A stretch of DNA of 32,656 bases from Gnetum montanum (GCA_015680685.1 MNCI01035273.1:260350-293005); one strand, 5' to 3'; counted from the first letter of the stretch, positions 21,801-31,754 are shown. Made by a program: numbers and translations. Notes: a model not told the origin generated them from the sequence alone.

Positions 21801-22485
21801 TAATGATCCAAGAGGGCATTGTGCTAGGGCATCACATCTCACAAACAAGGATTAGCGTAGATCCTAAGAAGATCAGGGTCATCCAAGGAATCACCTGCCA
21901 ACCAAGTACCTTCAAAGATGTTCAGTCATTCCTTGGACACACTGGTTACTATCGGCATTTCATTGAGCACTTCTTGAAGATCGCCAAGCCATTGGTAGAG
22001 CTTACAAAGAAGGATGCTCCATTCATCTGGATCAAGGAATGCAATTTGGCATTCCAAGTGCTGAAACAGAAACTCATAGAAGCTCTGATTCTATGGGCAC
22101 CTAATTGGTCCAAACCCTTTCACATTATGATAGACACCTCCAACTATGCCTTGATAGTCGTGCTTACATAGTGTGGCAATCAGAAATGTCCATATTATAT
22201 CCACTGTGTAAGCTGTAGCAGTGTGGGTGCTCAGCTGAACTACACCACCACCGAAAAGGAGTTGATGGTGGTGGTGTTCACCTTGGACAAATTCTGACAC
22301 TATGTGCTCGGATACGAGGTGTTTGTGCACACAGATCATAGTGCTATTCGGTTCTTGATGAACAAACCAACGATGAGCCCCAACATAATCTGGTGGCTGT
22401 TGATTCTTAAGGAGTTTGATCTTACCATGGTAGATCAGAAGGGGACCAAGAATGTGGTTGCTAATCACTTATCTTGGTTGTGATG
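21801..22485 (+). pseudogene. pol: RT connection and RNase H, copy B
   Basis: Open 21803-22171: IQEGIVLGHHIS, SVDPKKIRVIQG, VQSFLGHTGYYRHFI, and the start of RNase H with the first acidic residue in HIMIDTSNYAL. After a stop at 22169 the frame continues LNYTTTEKELMVVVF (glutamate), VHTDHSAIRFL (aspartate), and ends FDLTMVDQKGTKNVVANHLSWL. The last catalytic aspartate of the family (ADxLSR type) is asparagine here. Further stops are at about 22297 and 22480. A long antisense open frame over this region (22091-22468) is a shadow. Confidence 0.88.
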
Positions 22486-23905
22486 GGATGATGCAGAAGA
22501 GGAGGAACCCTTATTTGACCAGTTTCCAGATGAACTCCTCTTCATAAGCACAATTGATCCTCAAGTACCCAAGGAATCCCCTTGGTTCAACCGCATCCTC
22601 ACCTACCTCACAACCTAAGAGCTACCTAAGGAGTGGAACCATCAACAGAAACAATAGTTTCTCCATAAGACCAAGCGTTTCATGGAAATCAACGACCATC
22701 TTTACAAGGTATGCATAGATGGCCTAGTTCGATGATGTGTCCCTAATGATGATACACTGCACGTCCTCCAAGATGCTCATGAAGGCCCTTGTGGGGGCCA
22801 CTATGCAGGATGTCGCACAACCATTAAAATCCTGCTTATAAGGTATTACTGGCTTACACTTTTTAGGGATGCACAATGGTTCGCCCACTCCTACGAACGA
22901 TGCCAAAACAATGGTGGGATGATGGCATGAATGGAGGAACCTCAACAATGGATCCAGCCATTGGAGCCCTTCAACATCTGGGGTATCAACTTCATGGGGA
23001 CCATCACCCCCTTGTCAAATAAAAAGGCATACATCATCGTGGTTGTGGACTATTGTACAAAGTGGGCAGAAGCAGTAGCTGTCGTCGACTGTTCTTCCAA
23101 CACCACCACACGATTTGTCCAGCAACAAATTGTTACCAGGTTTGGAGTGCCACATGCACTCATTTCTGATAATGGGACTCACTTCACAGGCGTCACTTTT
23201 CGAAACTCATGCAACACTTAGGAGTAACACATAAATTTACAACATCCTATCACCCCCAATCCAACGAGCAAGCTGAAGTCACCAATAGGGAGATCACGAA
23301 GATGCTTACTCGAACCATCAGCAAATATAGGAGGGATTGGAGTACCAAAATCAACGATGCCCTATGGGCCTATCCCTCCACTTGGAAACTTCCTATAAGG
23401 TACTCTCCCTATGAGTTAGTGTACAGAAAGTTGTCAACACTTCTAATCCAAGTAGAACTCCAAATACTATCCACAGCCAGTGACCTCGGCCTTGACCTAC
23501 CACTAGCACAACATGAACGACTAATCAATTTAAGTGTGCTAGATGAGAACCGATTAGTGGCCCTGTCTTCAAATGAAATCCACAAGGCCCATAACAAGAA
23601 ATGACATGATCTTAGGATTCAGAATGTCACATTTAGGTGTGGAGACAAGGTGTTTTATTGGAACCCCTCACATGTATCCCAACCAACCAAGTTTCAAACA
23701 CTGTGGAAGGGACCTTATATTGTCTTTGAAACCTTCCCATCTGGGGCCTTGCTTATCCACAAACTTGAGGATCCCACTAGAACATAGTTAGTCAACCACC
23801 AACAACTAAAACCTTTTTGTGAACTCCACACAACCAGTTCCACTGCCTTGTCATCCTCCTTTCCATGTTCCATTTTTCGCGTCTCCTCCTTTCCATGTTC
23901 CATTT
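22486..23905 (+). pseudogene. pol: Integrase, copy B
   Basis: The zinc-binding part has LQDAHEGPCGGHYAG (about 22760-22805) and ends HSYERCQ, where the first cysteine of the CxxC pair has become tyrosine; copy E still has cysteine. The core carries FNIWGINFMG, then the catalytic Asp in VVVDYCTKW (23048-23050), Asp in LISDNGTHF (23168-23170) and Glu in NEQAEVTNREI (23275-23277). A frameshift near 23200 splits the core. The C-terminal part has the GPY/F-like LWKGPYIVFETFPSGALL (about 23700-23755) and LVNHQQLKPF. No chromodomain is seen, as usual for Athila. The frame runs on into the two 30-bp repeats and a short Pro/Ser-rich tail. Confidence 0.9.
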
Positions 23906-23914
23906 TTCGCGTCT
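23855..23914 (+). repeat. Two exact 30-bp tandem repeats at the end of pol
   Basis: cctcctttccatgttccatt... (30 bp) occurs at 23855-23884 and again at 23885-23914, with a third partial start at 23915. In the pol frame the unit reads SSFPCSIFRV. Perfect identity implies a recent duplication compared with the rest of the element. Confidence 0.9.
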
Positions 23915-23927
23915 CCTCCTTTCCACC

Positions 23928-23940
23928 CAGTCGTGGGGGA
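23928..23940 (+). promoter_or_regulatory. PPT-like motif after pol, copy B
   Basis: cagtcgtggggga, matching the true PPT of the element (cagtcgtgggggta at 29033-29046) for 12 bases. It is followed by a T-rich stretch with three 'ttttacactttttt' units (about 23998-24050). Could be an internal plus-strand priming site; no proof. Confidence 0.5.
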
Positions 23941-25446
23941 GACCATCATCCCTACAGATCCATTTCACTACACCCCTCACCATTTTGTAATTTTTTGTTC
24001 TACACTTTTTTATTTTACACTTTTTTTGTTTTACACTTTTTTATTTTTCACCATCATTCCTACATTTGGTCATTCTTTGAACATTTTTTTCCTTTTCTTT
24101 ACTTATTTTTCGTTTCTTTGTACTTGTTCCATTTTTTCACATAATTGCTAATCTGTCATCATATTGTCTTCAGGTGTCTGGCATGGTCGGTTTTCGTTAT
24201 GATGGGTACTATATTCGTCTTCCTTGTTCTCTGGCTCCTGCCATTGCATGGTTGTCCTTGGATTTTACATTTGTTTTCACTTCATAAACTCGGCAGTGAG
24301 TCCCCGTCATTCACCCATTCACCATTCCATGGTTTTCCTTCTATTTCAAACATGCAACCCCTTCACTTAACAACATTATAATTAATGTGTGACTTGTGTA
24401 GTTCCCAGACTTGGGGATGATCCACTGGTTGAATTGGGTGTGACTTCAAGGGGAATGCTTTATTCATCGTTCTGTTCTTCTCTCCAAGGAAGCTTCTAGG
24501 AAGTTCGACCATGCATGGTGTGGTCCTCATCACAAAAAAAATATAATAAAAAAAATAAACATGAGGATTCAAAGCACACCCCTTGGTCGGATGCATGCAA
24601 ACATGCATGGGTCTTTGCATGGTGTGGTTCCCCCAAACAAACAATGGTGGGAATTCAAAGCACACTCCTTAAGATCGCCTCTCACAGGCCACACGCACTA
24701 GTTATGGGACTTCCTTGGTCCCCTCTAACTTCGTCCCATTCCACTTCCTTCTTCTCACATTTACTGGAGTGGTGGTTCTCTGTGGGGTTGTTCTTGCTTC
24801 CTTGGGGGATGGCTGGGACTTCATCTATTGCTGCAATGTCACTGACTACGGATGGTTTTGGGTCTAACCTCAGGAAAGGTTCTACCGGGTCACTTAACCA
24901 CAATCGCACATGGGAATTCATGTGACCGACAATCGGAATTTCCATTCTCTCCTCTCCCTCTATTCCCACTTCTCTCCGTACTCACCTCACTATCCTTTTT
25001 ATGTTTTGTGAGTTCATCATGATTTTTGTAGGCTTCTCATGCCTTAGCAGGATCTCTTGGTTTGGAGTCTTAACTGGCCAACACCAATTCTTGGCACCCG
25101 GGCCCACGGACCCTGGTGTTGAGGGTATGCAGGGCTATAAAGGCTATTGCCTGCTATGGGGAGGACCCACCTGCATATTCTTGGTTCCGCTTGTTACATC
25201 TCCTCTCCTTTGGATTTCTTAGTTGATTCTTTTCCGTGTCCCATCATTCGATTTCTTCCTCATGGAGTTCTTTTTGTGTCTTGTTCTCCGATTTTTTCTC
25301 TCTTTTTCATGCCCACTTACCTTCCTCATGTCCTCAGCCATGACCAGGTCTCTCACACGCTTCAACTATCCCAATTTGGCTTTTCAAATTCATCGTTTCA
25401 GGTTTTTTCTAGGTTGGTCAACACTAGTCAACAGGTATATAGCGCT
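23941..25446 (+). other. Spacer between pol and the internal promoter, copy B
   Basis: About 1.5 kb without a convincing gene. It begins with T/C-rich DNA, then mixed sequence. A degenerate direct repeat lies at 24508-24584 and 24610-24670, sharing 'gcatggtgtggt' and 'attcaaagcacac-cctt'. Open stretches of 70-140 codons occur in several overlapping frames and on both strands, show no conserved motif, and cannot be compared with the other copies because A lacks this region and D starts after it. Confidence 0.5.
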
Positions 25447-25590
25447 ACGTATACGGGGCCCCGTATACGTAATGCCTGCGCATATCCAGCCACGTATACG
25501 GGGCCCCATATAAGCAATGCCTACGTATACGCGACCACGTATACGTGGCCCCGTCGACGCAGTGCCTAACCCCTATATATACACCTGCTG
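25447..25590 (+). promoter_or_regulatory. Internal promoter-like module: three 45-bp repeats and a TATA box
   Basis: Units begin with acgtatacg at 25447, 25492 and 25537, an exact 45-bp period. Each has 'acgtatacg-ggcccc', a variable middle and 'atgcct' or 'gtgcct'. The last unit runs into cccctatatatacacc, a good TATA box at 25574-25582. The third unit resembles the LTR just upstream of its own TATA box: acgtatacgtggccccgt here against acgtcgacgtggccccgt at 16803, followed in both by 'acgca', 'gcct' and TATA. It is therefore probably a second promoter of the element, upstream of the 3' ORF. Confidence 0.6.
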
Positions 25591-25726
25591 CGCTTTGCAA
25601 TTTTCATCATTTGCTGTCCAAATTGAGGGGAGTTTTACCATTTTTTTTTGCCTAACCCTTTCCAACGCACCTACATTCCATTGTGTGTCCGCATCGACCT
25701 ATCCTTGCCCTTTTATGCAACCAAAG
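25591..25726 (+). other. Putative 5' leader exon of the 3' ORF transcript, copy B
   Basis: Sequence between the internal TATA box and a splice-donor-like aaag/gtatgc. It has no ATG followed by a long frame. Transcription start is not visible; about 25-30 bp after the TATA box would be usual. Confidence 0.4.
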
Positions 25727-25949
25727 GTATGCTCTCAGTCGTGGGGGGGTAGTGCCAATGTGTAATTAATTAATTAATTAATTAGTTTATTAATTACAAA
25801 AAATTTGGCCCTAACCCATAAATTAACGCTCCGGAAGACTTAACAGTGTGCCTGTGCCAACAACATAACTTGGTCAAACTGAGAAGGTATATACGGACCA
25901 TCTTAAGCTACTTATGAACAATCTAATGGGCAGTTATGTTGGTTTGCAG
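25727..25949 (+). other. Candidate 223-bp intron before the 3' ORF, copy B
   Basis: Donor aaag|gtatgc at 25726/25727 and acceptor ttggtttgcag|atg at 25949/25950. The interior is AT-rich, including an 'attaattaatt' run (25763-25795), as plant introns are. The acceptor position directly before the ATG is repeated in copy D (tgattgtag|atg at 7418/7419). The PPT-like motif cagtcgtggggggg (25736-25749) lies 9 bp inside the donor. Splicing is inferred from sequence alone. Confidence 0.5.
25736..25750 (+). promoter_or_regulatory. PPT-like motif in the leader of the 3' ORF, copy B
   Basis: cagtcgtgggggggt, the second internal match to the element's PPT. Copy D has a decayed version at 7035-7051 in the same place, so this motif is old and kept by position. 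Confidence 0.5.
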
Positions 25950-28796
25950 ATGGCACCCAAACCGAGGCACCCAAGGGATGAAGGACCATCACAACCAAGG
26001 GACAAGCACCCACGCACGGGAAGGGGATGAGGTGTGCAACCGCCATAGCATGTGGAGGGCTCTCATGCGATTGGGCCCTTCCGCAAAAGACCTAATGTGG
26101 AATCTGTTCATCAGATTCCTGAAGAGGAGATACCCAACAAGCAATCGCTCTAGGATGAGACTCCTAGGATAGCACCACAGCTTAAGTTCACCCTGACCCA
26201 AGCTTGCCTTGATGCTATCACACCGCGTGAGATGCAACGAATGGTCCTTCAAGAGCTAAATTTTGGACCATTCCTTGAGAACGCACTAGAAGAAGTGAGG
26301 CTCCAACTGCATAACTCTCCAATGTGGCCAATCATCACAACCAGTGGTGAATGGTACTTAGGAGAAACTTATCTCTTCTAGAAGAATTGACAACCAGGGT
26401 CTAGAGTAAGAATCAAAGACATTTATGTTTCTTACTCTTCAGAGGCGATAGCGTAGGCTCTGGGGTTGCTCGAGACTAGGGCAGATGTGGTAAAAATTCC
26501 AAAGTAGGTCAATCCAGAGGTAAAGGCGGAATGGACCAAACAGTGCTATGGGATAGAGCGCAAGGAATTTGGCTCTCTAACCACGGTGGAGAGGGTGTAC
26601 TCAAAGATCACATCTTACCACCTAAACCCAACAATAAGACCCAGTGGAATCACAGCCTTCTCCGCTCGTACATGTGCCACCTTGAGTGGGAAATTCCCAA
26701 TGAGTCTTCCACAGCTACTATTTTTGGAGATTGAAAAGAGGTTCGCTAAGAACGAATGTGGAAGATGAGCTCTTCCCTTTCCCTGCCTAATCTGAAAATT
26801 GTGCAAACGAGCAGGGATAGCATGATATTCCAATGATGTAGTCCAGTGCACCCTAATTACCTTGTGGTGAGAGATGATGAAAGATAAAACTCCTGCTGCC
26901 ACGCAGATAGAGAAGGAGCATCAACCACCTCCACCACCTACACAAACAATGTAGCTGGGCTTGAAAACCATGGTAGAATACATCCACGAGATCCGGGAAA
27001 TGCTCTTGAGCCAGCAAGAGTAATTCGGCAAGACTGGTGAAGGAGAAGACGGTCTATCACCCTGCCATGAGCCACCTGGAGCAAGTAGCTTAATCAGTTA
27101 GCTTACTTGAAAGGGTAGGGACGATATTCTCCACCACCCGAGCACAAGTTCCAACCAGAACAGATCCAAGCATCTGAGATGTATTAACCTCAACCCAACA
27201 GTTATTCTCCGAAATCTCAGGGAATGCTGCTACCTTCTTGGTACGCTTGGAAGATGGTGAAGAGGTGACTGTCTTGGTGATGCAGCACCAAGAATAGGAA
27301 GTTGTGGCCAAAGTGGTTGCTGACACAATTGCTACGGCTCTCAATGCACCGGCAACACCTGTACCAAACATTCATGGACTACAAGATGTACAGGTGTTTG
27401 CCAGAACTTCACGTAGTAAGATTGATGTAGCCCAACATGAAGAGTTGTTGGACCGACTAGTGGTAACTGGGCAACCACTCCTGAATGTCTTCGATCTTCC
27501 AGACAACATTACTGCAACCCAGTCGAAGCTGCTCTCGGCAAGGGGCAAGAGCCTCATTTTGGAAGGGCAACTTGAAGCTGCTCAAGTCTCTTGTCAGTGC
27601 TTGGTAACTAAGGTAGCCCAACTAAGAGCCTAGCTTGCCAATCCAACTATCCTCAACCGCAAAATCACCAGAGATGAAGCTTTTCAACAACTTCAACTTA
27701 AACTTTAGGTCATTGAGGATGTGCGAGAGATGACAATCTTTGACAAGTCCATGGCAGATGCCCGAGCACATCGCTTAGACAAGGACTTGATAGAGGTTCG
27801 CCAAGAGAATGTGCGGCTAACCGCGGAGGTTCATCGCCTGTGCAATGTTGGTGCCGAGAACGAACACATGAAAAATTTCATCCACCAACAGCAAGAGGAG
27901 CTAGCCAGGGTGAACGCTGACATAAGGAGGTTGGCTACTAAAAATCGAAATCTATTAATGGAGGAGTTTTAGGCATTACGATAGAAGTTTGCAATTGAAA
28001 TTGCCGCTTGGAAAAATGAGGCCCTGAAATTTGAAAAAGTCAAAAATCATTACAGGGACAAAGTGGGATTGCAGAAGGAAGTGAACGAAAAGCATATTCA
28101 AGTAAAGGCCAAGATGAACCAAGCACTCTAGCAGCTCCGAGAGAGAGGCGATGCATGGTAACCTATCTTTGATGGGTTGAACGACTACAATAAAGCTGAA
28201 ATTTTCCTAAAGGAGCTGTAGATTGAGGAGATGACAGAATACATGAAGTTGGACAACCTTCGATATGCAAACCTGGCTATGCTCACAACCGAGAGACCGT
28301 GGTCAGAGTTAGAAAAGCAAGTGGTTGCCTCGTAATCCCTGTACGAGGGTGAGTTCCAGGCACATAAGGTGACAAAAAAAAGTTGGCAATGGCAAACGCG
28401 AAACTCAAGGTCCTCCACATAAGCTTTGAAGGACAACGTACAGTCGCAGAGGACCTAGGCCATAGAATGAATGACTACCAGCAACTGCTGGCATCAATCT
28501 AAGCGTTCGACATCGAATGTAAGTAGTTCGCAGCCTGGTTTTTCAACCTAAAAGAACTCCTTCTAGCACTACCATGCCCTTGGGAGGTTCCAGTTCCAGC
28601 ACACATTGGAGAAGCATCCTCGACAGTGAACGATCCTAGAAGCAAAGAAGAAAAAATGAGGGCTCTCTTGGAGGCTTTTCAGCTACCTCCAGAAGTTGTA
28701 GCTGCTATGAGGCAACCATCATCCATGCCGCCACCAACGCATGGGCCAGAGGCTGGAGAAGGTCCGTCAAAACCACTGCCCCCAGGGATGGTGTGA
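25950..28796 (+). pseudogene. 3' ORF of copy B: plant-transposon-domain plus coiled-coil protein
   Basis: About 950 codons from ATG 25950 (MAPKPRHPRDEG) to TGA 28794. Part 1 (about codons 85-310) has LNFGPFLENALEEV, GEWYLGETY, YHLNPTIRPSGI, FLEIEKRFAKN and LPFPCLI-KLCKRAGI. Its layout resembles the 'putative plant transposon protein' domain found in Athila-related ORFs, though this is recognition by eye. Then comes a Pro-rich linker (HQPPPPPTQT). Part 2 from VMQHQE (about 27280) is charged and helical: QHEELLDRLV, LDKDLIEVRQENVRL, QQQEELARVNADIRRL, IAAWKNEAL, DNLRYANLAML, a long coiled coil. It ends LPCPWEVPVP, EAFQLPPEV and a proline-rich tail. Frameshifts lie near 27080 and at the A-run 28374-28381, with many TAG/TAA stops. 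No signal peptide or membrane helix is seen, so it is not an envelope gene. Copies A and D share parts of it. Function unknown. Confidence 0.75.
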
Positions 28797-29032
28797 TCTT
28801 GTCCAGCAATTTTGTACATCGTTGTACACAGTAGAGGCTCCAAGACTAGCGAGGTGTTCAATTTTGTCTCTGAATACCATCATTTTTGTAACTTTTCCTC
28901 CTCTGTAACTCAAGCACTTGGTCAAATTCATGTTGTGTCATGTGTGTGTCATGTATGTGTTTAAGTATGTGTGTTGTAAATAAGAATCCATACCTTCCAA
29001 ATTGTAAAGTAACTCGAGGACGAGTTTTTGCT
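28797..29032 (+). other. 3' non-coding segment of copy B
   Basis: Runs from the ORF stop to the PPT. It holds a 'tgtgtgtcatgtatgtgttt' stretch and 'aactcgaggacgagttt' just before the PPT, an imperfect palindrome also recognisable in D. No ORF is seen. Confidence 0.6.
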
Positions 29033-29046
29033 CAGTCGTGGGGGTA
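29033..29046 (+). promoter_or_regulatory. Polypurine tract of copy B
   Basis: cagtcgtgggggta directly before TGATGAAG of the 3' LTR; the primer site for plus-strand DNA. Confidence 0.9.
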
Positions 29047-29946
29047 TGATGAAGTGTTATTAAGTCGATGCGTTGACTGGGCTACGTATACAGGGCCATG
29101 TATATGCGGTAGCGTCGATGTGGGCCCATCAATGTAGCCTTCCTCTGTCAACATGGCCTCATTTACGCAGCCGCCTATCCTGGCTTATAAATAAGAGGGC
29201 CTTCTGCCTCATTTAGGCACCTTTTGAGTTAGTTGTAGCAAAGCTCTTGCAGTTTGTTCCCGCAGGAGATAGAATATTTTCCAAGTGCCCACAGTAGGTG
29301 TAAGAAAAGTGATCGGTTCTTTATTTGAGCGTTGATGTATCTAAGCCCATTGATGTGACAGTAATAAAGACCAACTATTCAAGCATTCCTTGTAGCATTT
29401 GGACTTAGCTATTTTATGCATTCAATAGTTTAATATGTTTATGCTTTATTAGTTACTTGTTAATTACTTAAGTTTTTGTTATTTTGATTTCAATTGCTAT
29501 TGTTCATTCGTAGTTCTTAAAGGCCATAAGTACGACCATCTCGAACGTAACTCAAACACTTAATAAACCCAGTGACGCTTAATGTCTGGTAGCCCAGAAC
29601 TGTTAGGAGATTCTTAGAACGTGCTCAGAAGATGGGACTGGATACTTATGTTAGGAATAGTTAAGATTTAGATTAAGATAATCTTAGATTAATTAATATT
29701 CTAGCCTTACTTTCCAATATAATTAGTCGCCAAAAAGATAATTAAAAAGCTATAAAAATCATTAGCCTTAGTCTCACTTAACCATCGTAAACAAAACCTC
29801 ACAAGTGAGATTAGGATGACAATGACCGTTCTAACCCAAGGTTTCACTAGTTAGAGTCTGGTGTACGTTAAGTGCTTACAGTCTACGGATTTCGACCGAG
29901 TCACGCATGAACGCTCGTGATTCGTATGGTTGGGTGCCACTCATTA
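29047..29946 (+). repeat. 3' LTR of copy B (900 bp)
   Basis: Starts TGATGAAG, ends CTCATTA. TATA ttataaataag near 29185, AATAAA at 29363-29368. Compared with the 5' LTR, many CpG are now TpG or CpA. About 14 bp more are present in U3, and roughly 17 bp are missing just before the end (after 'cgtatggttggg'). It is followed by the GTTTG duplication. Confidence 0.9.
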
Positions 29947-29951
29947 GTTTG
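29947..29951 (+). repeat. Target-site duplication of copy B, right
   Basis: GTTTG, identical to 16714-16718. Confidence 0.85.
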
Positions 29952-30800
29952 GAATGTATTAAATCAAGATATGAGTTTAGGTCTTAAGAATTTGGAAAAA
30001 AAAGTTGTTAAAGTAGCTATGAAAGTACTTACACCACATAATAAGACTAATAAAATCAAGAAAATGGTAAGAATTCTTACCCCGATTGAATGTCTTTTCC
30101 CAGTGGTACATTTTTTTAACCATAATAGTAACATCAATAGTAGATGGAGTCTAATCTTTGAAGCATAAAACCTCATAGTACTCTTTCTACATCACAACAA
30201 TCTTCACCACACCATCCTTCTTCCTGCCATGATGCTCAACAAGCTATGGGTTAAATATCTTAAGCAATGCATCATTAACATTGGTCATATCCACCTCAAC
30301 TATCTTAGCAACCACAAGTTTAACAATATCAAACATGGCTTCCTACATCATTGCAAGGGGGGATTTCAATTCACACATAATAGGGACAAGTTCAATTTGC
30401 TAATACAATATACTATTCTTAAGTTCAATCATCATGCACTCTTGGGTGGTACCACAATAATCCTATTCCAAATATAGCAGAAAAATTTATCACCTTGCAA
30501 ACAAAAGTATTTTCATAAGAGATAGAAGAATACCATCATTAGTGAGATTCATGCTCATGCCCTCCTTTACCATCATCTTCCTAGAAAAATAACCAATGGG
30601 GCCATATTTCTAAAGATGAAGTAAATAAAATTTTTACTTCTTTTTCAAACAAAGAAAAAGGTAGAACTTCCAAAGGTGCAAGAAAGGAAACTTCATTTTC
30701 AAAATTCAACCATCAAGGCCAACACCTAAGATGCTACAAAGAATCTCAATTACCTTGTATCCATTTGGTGATGTTGATCAAAAAGAACATTGTCAGGTAC
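29947..30800 (+). pseudogene. gag: Continuation of copy C after the B insertion (gag-like, decayed)
   Basis: The open stretch to 30168 has LGLKNLEKKVVKVAMKV, a charged helical run in the place of the LDKKFQSVLKIVEE segment of B. It is followed by a Gln/Ser/Tyr-rich low-quality translation (around 30190-30470) resembling the Gln/Pro/Tyr-rich gag tail. No pol motif is found before 30810, so pol of C is either deleted or beyond recognition. The join across B (16713 to 29947) is supported by the duplication and by similar composition, but the frame cannot be proved. Confidence 0.45.
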
Positions 30801-31693
30801 TAGTCTTAAACTTAATCATGGGGGAAGAGGCCTCCACATAATGGCACTGGTAGTAGAGTATGGTTTGTTTATTTGATTTAATTTTTGTTTTGTATGTATT
30901 TTTGTGTGCATATTTTTTTCAATTTAATGATATATGATTATTTAATCTATTTATGTTTTAATTTAGTATGAGTTTATGTATGTGTTTTTTGAGGAGATAG
31001 ATCTATCAGTTTTGATTTATTATTTTATTGACATGATTTTTACTATTTTTTTAACATTAATGATTCATCAAGTTTATTTTTTATATTCTTTTGAATGTGT
31101 TTTGAATGCTCATAAAAAATCAATTAATGTGCTTTATGAATTCTTACCATAAGAGAGAAATGTTGGATGGGTAAGCTTACAAATGTGATGATCATGTAAG
31201 AGAGTTGAATGGGTCTAATGTGGAACTTTGGTTGATGAAATATGCACATTATACAAATTCATTCATATTTGTTTCTTCTACCATCACTTGTGAACCAAAC
31301 ATATACTTAGCAAGGAGATAAATCTTGCATCACAAGTGGAAAATTTGTTGCTACTAGATCCATAGGAGGGTTTAGCAAATCCAAACTTTGAGGTATAAGC
31401 TTTGGAAACCTAGATGAGTGCCAATTAGGGATTCTCGTGATCATTGAAATGGGTCTTGATGGATGGAGATGGATTATTGTGTTTTGTGTCCTCCTTGACT
31501 AACTACATAGGTTAGAAAAGATTTGTGATTTCATGAACATATGATAGATACATTGAGCTTATAAGGAAACTACCTACTTTATCAAATACTTGTCAAGGAT
31601 TCTAGGTGGTTATCCAATAGTTTGAGCATCTTTAAAAGGATTGATTTTTAAAAGGTTATGACCATCTTATCTTTCAAAAAGAAAATAAATTAG
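30801..31693 (+). other. AT-rich spacer, probably post-pol region of copy C
   Basis: Begins with taatcatgggggaagag at about 30813, a decayed form of the PPT-like motif after pol in B (cagtcgtgggggaga), then T-rich DNA as in B. No ORF of note. Confidence 0.35.
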
Positions 31694-31724
31694 AAATAAT
31701 AATAATAATAATAATAATAATAAT
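31694..31724 (+). repeat. (AAT)n microsatellite
   Basis: About ten AAT units within AT-rich DNA. Confidence 0.9.
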
Positions 31725-31754
31725 TTTTATAAAAATAAAAAATGAGGATGAGAT

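Larger units (their letters stand above)
16719..29946 (+). mobile_element. Copy B: near-complete Athila-type LTR retrotransposon (13.2 kb)
   Basis: Order: 5' LTR, tRNA-Asp PBS, gag, protease, RT, RNase H, integrase, 1.5 kb spacer, internal promoter-like repeats, leader with candidate intron, coiled-coil ORF, PPT, 3' LTR. It is flanked by GTTTG on both sides and sits inside gag of copy C. The two LTRs differ by something like 5-10% by eye over the alignable U5 side and more in U3, so the insertion is not recent. Every gene is broken by stops, mostly TAG or TAA where the other copies have CAG/CAA/TGG, and by a few indels. It lacks an envelope-like gene; the extra gene is the coiled-coil ORF. 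Confidence 0.93.

Noticed and set aside
22091-22468. 125-codon minus-strand ORF
   Set aside because: Exact antisense of the RNase H coding region, whose sense motifs are clear.
23715-23983. Minus-strand ORFs with a repeated KWNMERRRRE-type motif
   Set aside because: Antisense of the two 30-bp tandem repeats at the end of pol.
24001-24381. Hydrophobic open stretches after pol as an envelope-like gene
   Set aside because: They lie in T-rich low-complexity DNA, in overlapping frames, are only 78-110 codons long, and have no conserved partner in the other copies.
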